A stretch of DNA of 64,000 bases from contig JAPMOS010000059.1 in the NCBI GenBank assembly GCA_027972325.1, positions 124,001 through 188,000 of the forward strand, written 5' to 3'. Position numbers and translations under genes: made by a program. Under the pieces are notes generated by a model. The model was not told where the DNA came from and did no database searches. It was given only the letters and a program-made list of their open reading frames with translations. The stretch is from Paratrimastix pyriformis. Its lineage: Eukaryota > Preaxostyla > Paratrimastigidae. Shown here one piece after another: positions 1 to 13,519 of the stretch (position 1 is the stretch's first letter; every line of letters starts with the position of its first letter).

Positions 1-330
1 CAGCATCCAGATCACCATCATCATCATCATCATCCAATCATCATCATCATCATCCAATCGTCATCATCATCACCCAATCATCATCATCACCCAATCATCA
101 TCATCATCCAATCATCATCATCATCATCCAATCGTCATCATCATCACCCAATCATCATCATCATCCAATCATCATCATCATCATCCAATCGTCATCATCA
201 TCACCCAATCATCATCATCACCCAATCATCATCGTCACCCAATCATCATCATCACCCAATCATCATCATCACCCAATCATCATCATCACCCAATCATCAT
301 CATCACCCAATCATCATCACCCAATCATCA
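1..330. repeat. ATC-rich minisatellite, unit about 15-18 bp
   Basis: Degenerate tandem array built from TCATCATCA plus CCCAA or TCCAA. It ends about 140 bp before the acceptor at 467-468, so it lies in the intron preceding the first visible exon of the XPR1-like gene. No coding signal is seen in it. Confidence 0.9.
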
Positions 331-468
331 TATAGAACCAGACAGATATCACCGACATCTCAATCCCCGCTGTCCTTACCGTCCATCCATCACCAGCATC
401 AGCATCAGCATCCTCACCATGCTCCTCCTCCTCGCCGTCTTCTTTCTTTCCCCGTCCGCACCAACCAG

Positions 469-1475
469 GACTGGGGCCTCTTCCGCCCCCGCTCGCGCAA
501 CTGCCTGCTGCGCGACGACCTGCTCTTCCAACGGCGGTCCTTCTACTGGCTGGCCATCCTGCTCGACCTGGTCGGCCGGTTCTGCTGGGTCGTCACCATC
601 ACCAGCCAGCTGATCTTCAAGGACACTGTGGCCGTCTCCCTCTTTGCGGCCGGGGAGGTCTTCCGGCGGGCCGTCTGGTGCGTGTTCCGCATTGAGAACG
701 AGTGTGTCAATAACTTCGAGCACTACCGCCACGTCAAGTACGTTCCCCGGCTTCCGGTAGGTCCGTGGTCGCGGCCCACTTGGGGGGGAAGGGAGACCAC
801 ACCCACAGGGGTATAGCCACGCTCTCCCCCTCCGACATGATCCGCAGATATCGTGCCACGCTCTCCCCCTCCGACCTTGATCCCGGATGTGAACGCCTTG
901 ACTCACTTGCATGCCTCCCTGTGCGTGTCTGTGTTTGATTTTTTGCGAGTCATAATTTTGTGATTCTTGTTCGCCACCGACCCCAAGTTCGCTCAAGCTG
1001 TGCGTCATTTGAGACCCTTCCTGTCCGATTGATCAGTCCTTTGCTTCACACACCACCTGGATCTGGCTCACCCAACATCGCGCATCACCATCCCACAGGT
1101 GGCATGCCCCATCTGGATCTGCTGAACTTCCCCAAGCGGCCCGTGATGCTGCCCACTGTGGCGGCCACCCTCAAGGTGGACGAGAGCGTAGCCTCCACTC
1201 CCCCGGCCAGCTCCGCCTCGGCCTCCACTACCCCAGGCGACCTGGCCATCCCCACCCCCGACACGTCCCTCCCACCCTCGTCGCCCCTCTACGAGGCCGA
1301 GGAGCAGAGGAGATCAGAGGAGGAGCAGAGCCCACCACCGAGCCCCGGTCCCGAGGAGGAGGAGACTATCACCGCGGCGAACGTGCCCGGAGCAGCCTGT
1401 GTTGGGATGGAGCTCGAGGAGATCGGAGAGGTGATGGAGACTGCCGCCGGAGACGACGATGCCGCTGACCGATGA
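469..1475 (+). CDS. XPR1/SYG1-family phosphate exporter, C-terminal part (EXS domain), 5' end outside window
   Basis: The XPR1/SYG1 family exports inorganic phosphate across membranes; the EXS domain forms the membrane-embedded C-terminal part. The exon opening after the acceptor CCAACCAG at 468 reads DWGLFRPRSRNCLLRDD, then a membrane stretch, then the family signature EVFRRAVWCVFRIENE and NNFEHYRHVKYVP. This matches the end of EXS as I remember it in human XPR1 (DWGLF, [21 protein letters not shown]). A donor GTACGT lies at 738. The last exon, from about 1099, encodes MPHLDLLNFPKRPVMLPT and an acidic Ser/Pro-rich tail, stopping at 1473-1475; such tails are usual in the family. The phases of the obvious donor (738) and acceptor (1098) do not match, so an extra small exon or another site is likely. 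The SPX domain and most of the protein lie left of the window. Confidence 0.85.
833..945 (+). repeat. Intronic repeat shared with the CFAP298 intron
   Basis: Contains CATGATCCGCAGATAT, GCTCTCCCCCTCCGACCTTG and CTTGCATGCCTCCCTGTG followed by GTCTGTGTTTGATTTTTT. The same blocks occur in the same order at 18131-18226, in an intron of CFAP298. Since CFAP298 is on the minus strand, the two copies are in opposite orientation relative to transcription. It is a dispersed element of unknown type. Confidence 0.75.
995..1050 (+). repeat. Dispersed intronic element with TGTCCGATTGATCAGTCC core
   Basis: About 50 bases spanning GTGCGTCATTTGAGACCC, TGTCCGATTGATCAGTCC and TTTGCTTCACACA recur almost unchanged at 27508-27560 in a dynein intron. 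Shorter versions lie at 11599-11640 (HIT4-like intron) and 25871-25895 (dynein intron). Each lies in an intron of an unrelated gene on the same strand as transcription. Confidence 0.8.
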
Positions 1476-1833
1476 CTCGCAGTGGTGGTCGCCATGTCCG
1501 GGGGAATCTCTCCCTCGGCCCCATGACCTAACTCAGAGACGTGACGATCACCAGAGTTTTTGTTTTTTTGAATTTCTCTTATTTTCTCTTTCGATATTTG
1601 ATTGTGTGCCCATGTCGGGCGTCTGCGTGTGATCACTTTTTGTGCCTCCTTGGGGTGCACGTGCGCCTTTCAAGATTGGTGTGATGTCCTTTTGCTTTTT
1701 CCTTTCTGGCCGGTCCGGAGTTGGCCGGCGTCGGGGGAGCTGTCGACCTGATCGGCCACGGATGCGTCCCTCCGCCAGCCGCACTCGGTGCTCCGTCAAA
1801 TCTCCCGGATATTTCCCGCCCATTCGGCACACC
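1476..1833. other. Intergenic stretch and promoter of heat-shock gene 1
   Basis: Nothing coding is seen. From about 1710 the sequence is homologous to 58331 onward, upstream of heat-shock copy 2, so promoter and gene were duplicated as one block. Confidence 0.6.
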
Positions 1834-1840
1834 TATATAA
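1834..1840 (+). promoter_or_regulatory. TATA box of small heat-shock gene copy 1
   Basis: TATATAA followed by GGGGGCGCCC, 89 bp before the start codon. It is perfectly conserved with 58441-58447 before the paralogue. I see no clean run of inverted GAA/TTC heat-shock element units and do not claim one. Confidence 0.7.
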
Positions 1841-1922
1841 GGGGGCGCCCTCGAGCCATGAATTCCAAACACGAGACTTGACAGTCAAACAGCAGCGCAC
1901 CAACAGCCAATCAAACCCAATC

Positions 1923-2938
1923 ATGTTCGCCTACTATTCCACTCCCAATCCTCTGGAACAATTCTACTACGGCCGGAACTTCTTCGACGAGATGATGACA
2001 CCCCTGCTCCAGTCCTTCTCCTTCCTCTTTGATGACACCACCCCTCAGTCGACGCCCTCGGCATGCTACTGCTTCGGCGATGCCGCTCCGTCGGCATGCT
2101 GCTCTGGCCAAAAGAACCCCACTGCACGCGGGTGCTGCTCTTCGACTCCCTGCTGCCCGCCCTCCTCATCTGCGGCGGCATCATGCTGCGATTGTTGCAC
2201 CGACTCCAGTTCGCCCTTCTCCTCGTCGGGCTGCTGCGGATGCGAATTCGAGAGCACCGCCGATCCGCTGATGCGGCTCTTCTGCTCCATGATGTTCCCC
2301 GCCTGCTGCCAGACCAACGCCTCCTCTTGCTGCTGCGGCGATGCGAAGAAGAGCCAGCAACAGCCCAAGCCCAAGCAGCAGGCGCCTGCCTCCCCCAAGG
2401 CTACCAAGGCTGATGGAGCACCCGCCCCGGCAAGTGCAGCCACCGAGACTGCCACTGCCACTACCACGGCCACGACCACGACCGGCGGTGAAACGGCCCC
2501 GGCCACCGCGACCCCTGCTCCTCCGGCCTGCCCCGAGGCTCCTGCAGCCACTGAGGCGAAGAAGGACCAGGCGGCGGTCCACTGGCTTGCCCCGCGATGC
2601 GACGTGGAGGAGAACGCCGATGAGGTCTGTCCCATCCGGCACAAGCGTTGTTCATGAGGCTCATCATTGTTCTTCCCTCGCCGCAGGTGCTGCTGCATGT
2701 CGAGCTGCCCGGGGTGCCCCGCGACTTGGTCCACCTGGATGCCGACCCCGCCCGGGGGATGCTGACCCTGACCGCACACGCCCCCCGGCGGGGCGCCGAC
2801 TATCGGCGCGTCTTCCGGCTGCCCCAGAGCTGCCAGCCCCGCCTGGGCGAGATCACGGCCGCCTGCGCCGACGGGGTCATGACCGTCCGCTGCCCCAAGG
2901 CGGTCGCCCCCCAATCCGTCATCATCCCCATCCAGTAA
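1923..2938 (+). CDS. Small heat-shock protein (Hsp20/alpha-crystallin) with cysteine-rich N-terminal arm, copy 1
   Basis: Hsp20 proteins are ATP-independent holdases that bind unfolding clients. Exon 1 (1923-2624) encodes MFAYYSTPNPLEQFYYG, a hydrophobic patch, then a long cysteine-rich arm with many CC pairs, then a Pro/Ala/Thr-rich linker ending RCDVEENADE. A 62-bp intron (GTCTGT to CCGCAG) leads to exon 2 (2687-2938), which carries the crystallin domain: LLHVELPGVPRDLVHL, YRRVFRLPQ and a final IIPIQ, which fits the C-terminal I-x-I anchor. Joining gives 317 residues. Splicing is needed because the intron shifts frame and carries a stop. The arm with over 30 cysteines is unlike usual Hsp20 arms and may bind metal or form disulfides (inference). 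A near-identical paralogue lies at 58528. Confidence 0.88.
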
Positions 2939-3226
2939 ATCCAATGCTGAACAAGATGCACACTGATCACTGATATTCGGAGGCGCGGGGGGGGGGATAG
3001 ACAGTTCCCGATTGTCCGCTCCCCTTCCGGCCCCGACAAGCAGCCCCCGCCAAGGATCCAGGCCCCCAGGTAACACTCAACGAAACTTCTTCATACGAAC
3101 GGAAAAAACAGGGCAACATGACAGTTCAAAATACGAACAGAAGACACTCGCTGAAGGGGGGGGGGGAAAAACAACAAACCGGCGCCATTTATCATGAATA
3201 TGGGCCCGAATGAAGAAGACCTTTTT
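2939..3226. other. Intergenic stretch between heat-shock copy 1 and the minus-strand CUB-like gene
   Basis: Holds a G-run near 2990 and another near 3157. No gene, terminator or RNA is recognisable. Confidence 0.5.
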
Positions 3227-6200
3227 TTACAGGGTGGGGGCGGGGGTGTGCCGCTGGGCGGGGTGCGACAGGGCGGGCGAGACGGCCGAGCTGGTTCCCA
3301 CGACGGCCTTGAGGACCTCCACCCGGGGGTTGGCCGCCTGGCTGGGGCGGCACTCCTCGGCCTCCGTGGCCGGGGCGGCCGCCTCGCGCTGGTGGACCCG
3401 CTGGCGCCACGAGCGGACCGCCACCAGGGCCGCCACCACGCAGCCCACCACCAGCAGGGTCCCGCCCACCGTGCCCGCAACCAGGGCCACCGTGCCCCAG
3501 TTGAAGGTGGTGCCCGTCGGGGTGCCGGGGGTCGGCTCGGGCGTCACGGGGGCTGCAGGGCGGGACCGGGGGAGTGTGAGGATGAGTGTCAGAAGTGGAT
3601 GGATGGGCAGGGAATGGACAGAGTGGCGGGGATGCAGGGCAAGGCAGGGCCTGGCAGGGCAGGGCAGGGCTACGGACTGGTGGCGCCCTGGATGGCCAGC
3701 TTGGCGTGGAGCTGGGTGTTGGCCGAGGGCACCAGGGGGCCCTGGTCCTCGCCGTCCCCGTTGGCGGTCCGGTAGGGGCGGTTGATGGTGCGCCGGGGGC
3801 TGATCCACATCATCTTCTGGGTGTGCCGCTGGCCGTTCCACTGCTGCCGCTGCTGCTGCTGCTGGGTGCGGGGAGGCACAACCAGGGTCGGCTTCTGCCA
3901 GGTCTGGGCAGGCTTACCGTTCTGCTTCTGCTGGCCGGGAGTCTTGGCGGTGATGCGCTGGCCCTTTTGCTGCTGCTGCTGCTTGGTGTTGGTGGTGGCC
4001 TTTTGGGGACGCTGGCCCGACATGAGGATGGGCCCCTGGTGGGTCTGCTGCTGGGTTTGACGCATCCGGTTGAGGAACTGGATCAGACGCTCGGAGCGGT
4101 GGCCCACACCAGCGAAGCCGCGCTGTTGCTTCTGGTTCTGATTCTGCTGCTGCTGCTGCTGGGCGGACTTGGGGTTGGCAGTGGTGCCCTTGGTGGCCGC
4201 CTTGGTCGAGGTCAGGGTCGGGGTCTGGCCGCGGCCGGCCGGGCGGACCGTCTGGCGGCTGGTGGTCGTGGTGCGCGTGGTGTGCATGGCGGGGCCGTTG
4301 CCGTTGGCGTTGCGGTTGGCGCCGGGCGGGGGGTCGACATGGCCCGGGACGAAGCTGTCGAAGACCGCGTCGAACTGCAGCTCGGTGATCAGGTTGGGGT
4401 TGGGGTCCACGCCCAGGGTGTAGTGGAAGGCCATCAGGTCCAGGTCGAAGGTGGTGTTGTAGAGCATCGTGCTGTGGGTGTACTCGCCGTGGAGCGACAC
4501 GGCCAGCGGGGTCAGGGCGTCGTCCACCACCAGCAGCACGTAGGGGTTCTCCGAGCAGGCCGTGGTGCCCGGGGCCAGGGGCAGCAGGCACATGTAGAGC
4601 TCGTGCAGCCGCGAGGCGGCCAGGGTCGTGTCGGCGTGCAGCTGGCCCATGACCGTGCCCCGGCGGCCCCAGGCCAGGGCCGTGCCGCCGTCCATCTCGA
4701 CCCACAGCTCGCCCGTGACCAGCACCTCGATCAGGGTGGCCTCGCAGCTGCCCGGCACGATGACCACCTGGGCGAAGTAGTCGCCCTCGGTCCCGCTGGG
4801 GCAGTGCTCGCCCTCGCGGCACACCACGTGGATGCCGATCGTGTAGAGGCCCTCCAGCAGGCACGTGTTGGGCTGCCCGTGGATGGTCATCACGTAGGCC
4901 CGCTCGCAGAAGCGCGTCGGGTCGGCCGGCCCGCCCCCGTCGTCGCAGTTCTGGTCGGCGGCCGGGTTGCGGGCAAAGGTGATCAGCGCCGGGTCCACCG
5001 GGGCCGTCAGCTCCTCCAGCCAGGGCCCCGTGGCGAGGTCCTGCAGGTAGGGCTGGTTGGTCCAGATGCTGAAGTGCAGCACGTACTCGTCGGCCGTCTG
5101 GTCGAAGTACGAGTCGCCCTTCTCGAAGCCCGTGAAGTTGACCAGGTGCATGGCGTGCACGGTGGCGCTGGCCTCCACCGAGACCGTCTGGTCGATCAGC
5201 AGGTCCATCGACTGCCACCGGGTCCCGAAGACCGGCTCCCCGTAGGGGTCCACGCCCGTCTGCACGGTCGACAGCACGTGCAGCGGCACCCGCCACCGCA
5301 GCGTGTCCGCGGCCACCATCTCGGTGCTCACGTCGGGGCAGCTGGCCAGGGTGCTCAGCAGCACGCAGGCCGACAGCTCGGTGGCGCAGGGGGCCCCCGC
5401 CGGGTCGGCCACGTGCCGCACGGCGGGCAGCACGCAGGCCGGGTTGGTCTGGGTGGTGGGCGGCCCCTGGGCGATGCGGTACTCGGACAGCGCGTAGCCC
5501 GTGGTGGTCACCACCAGCCGGTCCCCGTCCACCTCGGCCTGGCTGAAGCTGGCCGCCACAAAGTCCGCAGCCGGGCACACCGCCGGCGCCGGCTCGGTCG
5601 TGTAGCTCAGCTCGAAGCCCGTGTAGGTGAACCACTGCGCGAGATTCCATGGGGACGAGTGGATGATGTGAGCAAGGACTGGTGGAAGCCGAGCTTCATG
5701 TTGGTGGATGGCATGCCGGGGTTGGGGGTGGGTAGGGGGGTTGGGATCAGGAATGACGGGCACACACAGACGTGATTCGTAAAGAATTCAACAGTCACGG
5801 GCTGCCCCGGGTTCGCCTGGAAGATGGCACACGAAGGGGTATGGCCGCTCCAGTAGACGTCATGGGTGCCGTCGGCGACATGAAGGATGGCCCAACCGGT
5901 CGAAATATCAATGTGGCTGTGGGAGGGAGGATCAGGATCAGACACCGAGTTGAGTGGCTATACCCCTGGTCAGGCACACAGACTCGAGGTGGACCGTGAT
6001 GGACTCATCGGGGGAGGCAGCAGGCGGGGCGATCCCGTCGCTGCTCACGAATGGGTTCAGAGCCCAAGTGCAGCCCCAATCGGTGTAGTAGTTGCCCCAG
6101 CCGTCCGAGACGGCGCCTGACCGATCGTATAGGACGGGCGAGGCCATGGGGTCGCACTGGGGCTCCCGGGGCACACGGGGCACGACCTGCAGAAACCGAC

Positions 6201-6873
6201 AGTCCGAATCGGACAGCATGAGGTCAGCACGGCACCGCGAGAAGCGAGAAAGGGCTGGCTTTCGGGTCGCGGGCAGGGGGTTTCGTTTTTTTGTTTGTTT
6301 ATTTTGGCATCTTCCCCACACAACCCACACATCCCACACAGGTACACTTGGTTTTTTTATGAGAACAACAGACCTTCCATTTCAAGATGAAGCCACTGCT
6401 CAGGCCGGTGGGAGTCCAGAGGTCCAGCTCGAAGCCAAGGCCCAGGCTCTCCACAGGGGCGGGGACGGGGGTCATGCCTGGCTGACCGGGGTCCGGTCCC
6501 GCAAAATCATACCGAATTCCGCTCGGGAGGTCCGTGATCGCAACTTCGGCTTGTTCGTAGCCGAGGCCCATGTAGCTGCACACACCCAAGAATAAAAGAA
6601 TGCGGAGCTTGAAAAGGGATGATGCGTCGGGACGGACGAAAATTCCAGGCGGATCGTCTGCGTTGCTGGGTCGATTGGTGGGTCGGGCTGGATGGACCAG
6701 TAACAGTTTTTGGGCCCCAGTGGGTCAATGCTGCCCGGGATGCCATCACCTTCCTTGATAGTGCCCTCATAGCCCGTCAACACGACTGAGCTGGAGGGGA
6801 GGCACCAAGTGGCGAGAGCCTTGTGGGCCCAGAGAAGACCCAAGAGGAGGATAAGGAAAGATCTGGGCTTCAT
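3227..6873 (-). CDS. Type I membrane protein with CUB-like ectodomain and Gln-rich stalk, copy A
   Basis: Translation starts at 6873 with MKPRSFLILLLGLLWAHKALA, a clear signal peptide. Exons 1-2 form a CUB-like module (IRLEFS, SSGFILKWKV). Exons 3-4 form a second (SGAVSDGWGNYYTDWGC, then HVADGTHDVYW). A large exon, about 5640 down to 3670, starts YTGFELSYTTEPAPAVCP and encodes a Cys-containing domain of about 440 residues that I cannot assign, then a Thr/Arg stretch and a long Gln-rich region. The last exon encodes TFNWGTVALVAGTVGG and a membrane helix of about 23 residues, a basic stop-transfer WRQRVHQR and a cytosolic tail ending HTPAPTL. It is probably a cell-surface protein of unknown ligand. 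Its paralogue is at 13605-17144 in opposite orientation. Confidence 0.75.
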
Positions 6874-6950
6874 CTGCTCGTTTGGTCCCGCCTTTTGAGG
6901 CTTCAGCGTGGGGCACCTGAGACCGGCGGCTCTTTTTGGCGGCGGATCAG
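3227..6950 (-). repeat. Left arm of large inverted duplication
   Basis: Covers copy A of the CUB-like gene and about 75 bp of its upstream region (GAGACCGGCGGCTCTTTTTGG). It pairs with 13520-17144. The stretch about 4320-5630 is almost base-identical to 14695-16080 of the other arm, while the first exons and the Gln-rich region have diverged clearly. The uneven identity suggests recent gene conversion. Confidence 0.85.
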
Positions 6951-7351
6951 TCTCATGCGAGTCTAACTAAGGAACCATGAGAATGAGATCGCCAAAAAAG
7001 GCCTCATCACCCCCGATAGGCTTGCTTAATCGAATCAAAAGGCATCGTGCCTCATCATCAAAAAATGGTCAGACATAGAATCTGTAACTTAAAAAAACCG
7101 GCAGCATTATCTAACCTCATTCATTGGGGGGAAAACGCGTTGGCCCGGGGACGATGGGGCGATCGATTTTCCAGCTGGGTCTTGGGTACCTAACCCATCG
7201 GGTATTTTAGGTTGTCTTCACTTGGTCAGTTTTTCCCTCCTTCCCTCCTTCTTCGTTCTTCTCCGGCAATTGCCCCGGGCCACGGTTTCCTCTCGTTTTC
7301 CTTTGTTTTTGTTGATCTCACTTTTCGATCTTTCGCAGTTTCGGCGCCCGA
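6874..7351. other. Divergent intergenic region between CUB-like gene A and BBS4
   Basis: AT-richer than its flanks. It holds the inverted-repeat edge (to about 6950), the dispersed element at 6958-7062 and a pyrimidine-rich run before the BBS4 start. It should contain both promoters, but I see no clear TATA box. Confidence 0.5.
6958..7062 (+). repeat. Dispersed intergenic element, about 105 bp, copy 1
   Basis: The blocks GTCTAACTAAGGAACCATGA and CATCACCCCCGATAGGCTT and a final GCATCGTGCCTCATCA recur in the same order at 58088-58215. Both copies lie in intergenic DNA upstream of a plus-strand gene. It could be a regulatory module, a small RNA gene or a mobile element. Confidence 0.6.
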
Positions 7352-10270
<2,919 letters not shown>

Positions 10271-10385
10271 TTTGTATAGAAAATGTTCGTTCCTTTTGTG
10301 AAGAAGCTCGCTCTGAGGCCGACTTCTTTTCAAAATACCGGCCGCGACTTGGACCTAGGTGAAGTTAGCCAGCAACCGATTCAAA

Positions 10386-11624
10386 ATGGAAAAGATCGAG
10401 AAGGAGCAACAGGAGGAGCCCAAGAAGGAGGAGAAGGAGATCGAAAAGCCGGAGGAGGAGAAGAAGGAAACCCGGAAGCGCCGTGGTCGCCCTGCCTCCG
10501 AGGAGAAGCCCGCTCCCGCCCCTCGCGAACGTCGCGTTCGCGCCCGTAAGGAGGAGCCCAAGGAAGAGGAGGCAGAGGAGGAGGAGGAGAAGCCTGCCAC
10601 CCCCCTGTGGCACCGCCTGTTCTTCGTTGGCACCGAATTTTCCGAGGTCAAGGCTCTTATTGCCACAGGCTGGAACTTCGCGAATCTCGAGCGTGAGATC
10701 GAAGGTGGCGCTCTGAAGGTCACCATTCCTCCACGTGAGAAGGGGAAGAAGGCACAGAAGTTCCCCCGTGTCCACCTCTTCGCACAAACCGAAGGTCTGG
10801 CCTTCCACTTGGTCTCCAACAAATCGTGGAATCTCCGATAGGGCTGTCTGGTGATGGAGCCAACGTTCAGGTTGTTCCTGTGGTTGTTGCCGTTGTCAGC
10901 TTGCTTCCTCCTTCTGAGAACATGGGTATTGCCAGCATCCAGATGGAGGCCTCTGAGCACCGGATCGTTCCCCTCCGCTACTTCCAGCTGAGCTGGATGC
11001 CGACTCAGTTCCTCGAAGAGGACTTTTGGAAGAACATTGGGTCCGTTCCATGTCTCTTCCAATGGTTTTGTCTATATCTCCCACCGTTCCAGTGACCACG
11101 ATCCGGCCCGCCTGCCCCCTCCGACCACCTACACGCTGGCCTTCGAGCAGCGGCACTTCTCGGCGGACAAACTCGACGATACGCGCCGCAACGAGTACAA
11201 CTTCTCCCTGCCCTACGTCTTCAACCCCTTCCGTGGCGATGACCGGGTCCGTGGTGACTATCACCCCCCCCCCCCCATTCTTTCCCTCCTCCCCGCTCTG
11301 TCTCACACCACCACCAACCACCAAACATCACCAACACACCAACACAACACCAACATAACACACAACACACAACACCAACACCAACACTCCAACCCGTCTC
11401 CCCAGAAACCCCCCAAGGAGGATTCGCTCCTGGTCATCTCGGGGGCCCTGAAGGTCAAGACGGCCAGCGGTGAGGACGCCGAGACGGCCGTCACCTGCGA
11501 GTTCGACTACAAGGAGGACGACATCGAGGTCCGCCAGGCTCCCATACCACCACCCACCACCACCCACCACCACCCCCACCACACACAAACAAATCAATCT
11601 GTCCGATTGATCAGTCCCTTTGCT

Positions 11625-11666
<42 letters not shown>

Positions 11667-13221
11667 CAACCAGAACAAACAACAACAACATCATCATCAT
11701 CAACAACAACAACAACAACATCATCATCAACATCATCATCAACAACAAGAACAACAAAAACAACAACAACAAAAACAACAACAAAAACAACAACAAAAAC
11801 AACAACAAAAACAAAAATAACAGCAGCAGCAGCATCAACAACAACCCATTTTTCTTTTTCTCAACGTGCCTGCTCCATCCCCCTCCTCCTCCCCCCCAGG
11901 AAACCGTGAAGAGCCTGCTGGAGCAGGAGGGCCTGGATGCCTCCCGGGCGGCCGACGTGAAGGCCATGATTGAGGAGCAGGTCAACAAACACAAGGCTGA
12001 GGCCGCCGCGGTCTGCACCCTGCACCCTGCTGGACCCCCCCCCCCACAAACACACATATGCGCGCGCGTCCGTTCGTTCCCCCTCCCCCATTTCTCCTCC
12101 GCCAACGGGCATAATCTCACACCCCCGTCCCCACCCGCCCATCGGCAGGCACGCGAGGCCTACCAGAAGCGCCTGGAGGCCCTGACCGAGGCCCAGAAGG
12201 AGTCCCTGCAGAGCATGAAGGTGTTCAAGTTCTACCCGGCCAACTGGAACGGGTTCACCGTCCGTCTCTCCTCGCTCTCCCCTCTCCCCTTCCCCCTCCG
12301 TCGCTACCTCCCTTCCGCCGCTCCACACGCTGGTTTTTTTGTTGTTGTTCTTTGATTGGCCGTGCCGACCGATTGCCATCCCCACACAGACCCTGTACAT
12401 CATCTTCACACCATGCTACAAACCTTTTCTTCTTCTGTTCACTGACCAACTGCCACCCTCCACACCAGACTCTGTACATCAACCGCTACTTCGGCAGCGC
12501 CGACCAAGTCTTCGCCGGCGGGGCACCGTCCCTCGTCATCCCGCCCCCTGCCCCTGCCCCCGCCGCCACCGCCACCGAGGCCGCCCCCGCCAAGGCCGAG
12601 GAGGAGAAGAAGGAGAAGAAGGCCGCCAAGAAGGCCGCTGCCGCGCCCAAGAAGGGCGGCAGGAAGGCCAAGAAGGAGGAATCTGAGGAGGAGGAAGAAG
12701 AAGAAGAAGAGGAGGAGGAGGAGGAGGAGGAGAAGCCCAAGGCCAAGCGGGGCCGGAAGCCGGCCAAGAAGGAGGAACCGGAGGAGGAGGAGGAAGAGAA
12801 GGAGGAGAAGCCCAAGGCCAAGCGGGGCCGGAAGCCGGCCAAGAAGGCCGAGGAGGAGGAGGAGGAGGAGGAGAAGCCCAAGGCCGAGGAGAAGCCCAAG
12901 GAGGCTGCAAAGGCCGAGGAGGTGAAGCCCAAGGCCGAGGAGGCGAAGCCCAAGGCCGAGGAGGTGAAGCCCAAGGCAGAGGAGAAGCCCAAGGCAGAGG
13001 AGGAGAAGCCCAAGGCCGAGGAGAAGGAGGCTAAGGCCGAGGAGGAACCGGCTGCTGCTGAGGAGGAGAAGCCCAAGTCGAAGCGGGGCCGGAAGCCCGC
13101 CGCCAAGAAGCCCAAGAAGGAGGAGGAGACCAAGGAGGAGGAGGAGACCAAGGAGGAGGAGGAGACCAAGGCCGAGGAGGAGAAGCCCGCCAAGCCCCGC
13201 AGGTCCTGCCGCAAGTGCTAA
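10386..13221 (+). CDS. HIT4-like (HEAT INTOLERANT 4) chromatin protein with Lys/Glu-rich tail
   Basis: Exon 1 (10386-10794) has a charged N-terminus with an AT-hook-like RKRRGRPA, then LFFVGTEFSEVKALIATGWN and VHLFAQTEG. A 47-bp intron follows. Exon 2 (10842-11040) reads VVPVVVAVVSLLPPSENMGI. Later exons give YNFSLPYVFNPF, VTCEFDYKEDDIEV, ESLQSMKVFKFYPANWNG and TLYINRYFGSADQVF. These blocks line up in order with Arabidopsis HIT4 as I remember it (VPAVVAVVSPFPPSDKIGI, YCLPYFYQPF, FCEFDWELDE, MRFYKFYP, FINRYYGKAHEVL). HIT4 is reported in heat-dependent chromocentre reorganisation; that role here is inferred. The C-terminal 220 residues are Lys/Glu repeats with three KRGRKPA AT-hook-like motifs, ending RRSCRKC. 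A decoy copy of the last acceptor region (ACCCTGTACATCATCTTC) lies near 12390. Confidence 0.8.
11599..11640 (+). repeat. Dispersed intronic element, short copy
   Basis: CTGTCCGATTGATCAGTCCC and TTTGCTCCACACAC, in an intron of the HIT4-like gene. It is a diverged copy of the elements at 995-1050 and 27508-27560. Confidence 0.75.
11631..11835 (+). repeat. (CA)n followed by CAA/ATC low-complexity tract
   Basis: A (CA)n run of about 17 copies leads into CAACAA, ATCATC and AAACAACAA stretches, inside a HIT4-like intron. Confidence 0.95.
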
Positions 13222-13267
13222 GCGGTTCGATTTCGCCAGAGACGAGAACCCTGCCGGCATGTGCTGT

Positions 13268-13268
<1 letters not shown>

Positions 13269-13298
<30 letters not shown>

Positions 13299-13300
13299 CA
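13269..13300 (+). repeat. Poly-C run
   Basis: About 30 consecutive C, just downstream of the HIT4-like stop. Similar runs of 14-20 C occur in many introns here (16680, 25340, 26020, 26940, 37568, 38000, 40150, 41690). Confidence 0.95.
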
Positions 13301-13519
13301 TACATCCCCCCTCTCGGATTTGAATTGGTTTGTTCTGGGATTTCCCTACACATCACTCCAGCTTGAAGGTTCAAGTCTTTAGGTTCCCGAAACTTCCAGA
13401 AAGGATGCTGGGGCGGCATTTACGGAGAAGGAGGAACTATCAGATCAGGCGTTGTTCCGAATGCTGGGAAATCGACGAGCGAAATTCTTTCTGCCGTAAC
13501 TTAAGGTGGACGAGGCTGC

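Noticed and set aside
1834-1923. Heat-shock elements in the Hsp20 promoters
   Set aside because: I could not find three adjacent inverted GAA/TTC units; GAATTCC near the start of the leader is too little.
3586-5775. 729-codon open frame on the plus strand
   Set aside because: It lies antisense to the CUB-like gene. The minus-strand frame has the signal peptide, Cys pattern, membrane helix and splice sites; the plus frame is GC-rich shadow.
12385-12425. Extra exon ACAG|ACCCTGTACATCATC of the HIT4-like gene
   Set aside because: It imitates the real exon start at 12468 (ACTCTGTACATCAACCGC) but lacks NRYFG; it is another echo, not an exon.
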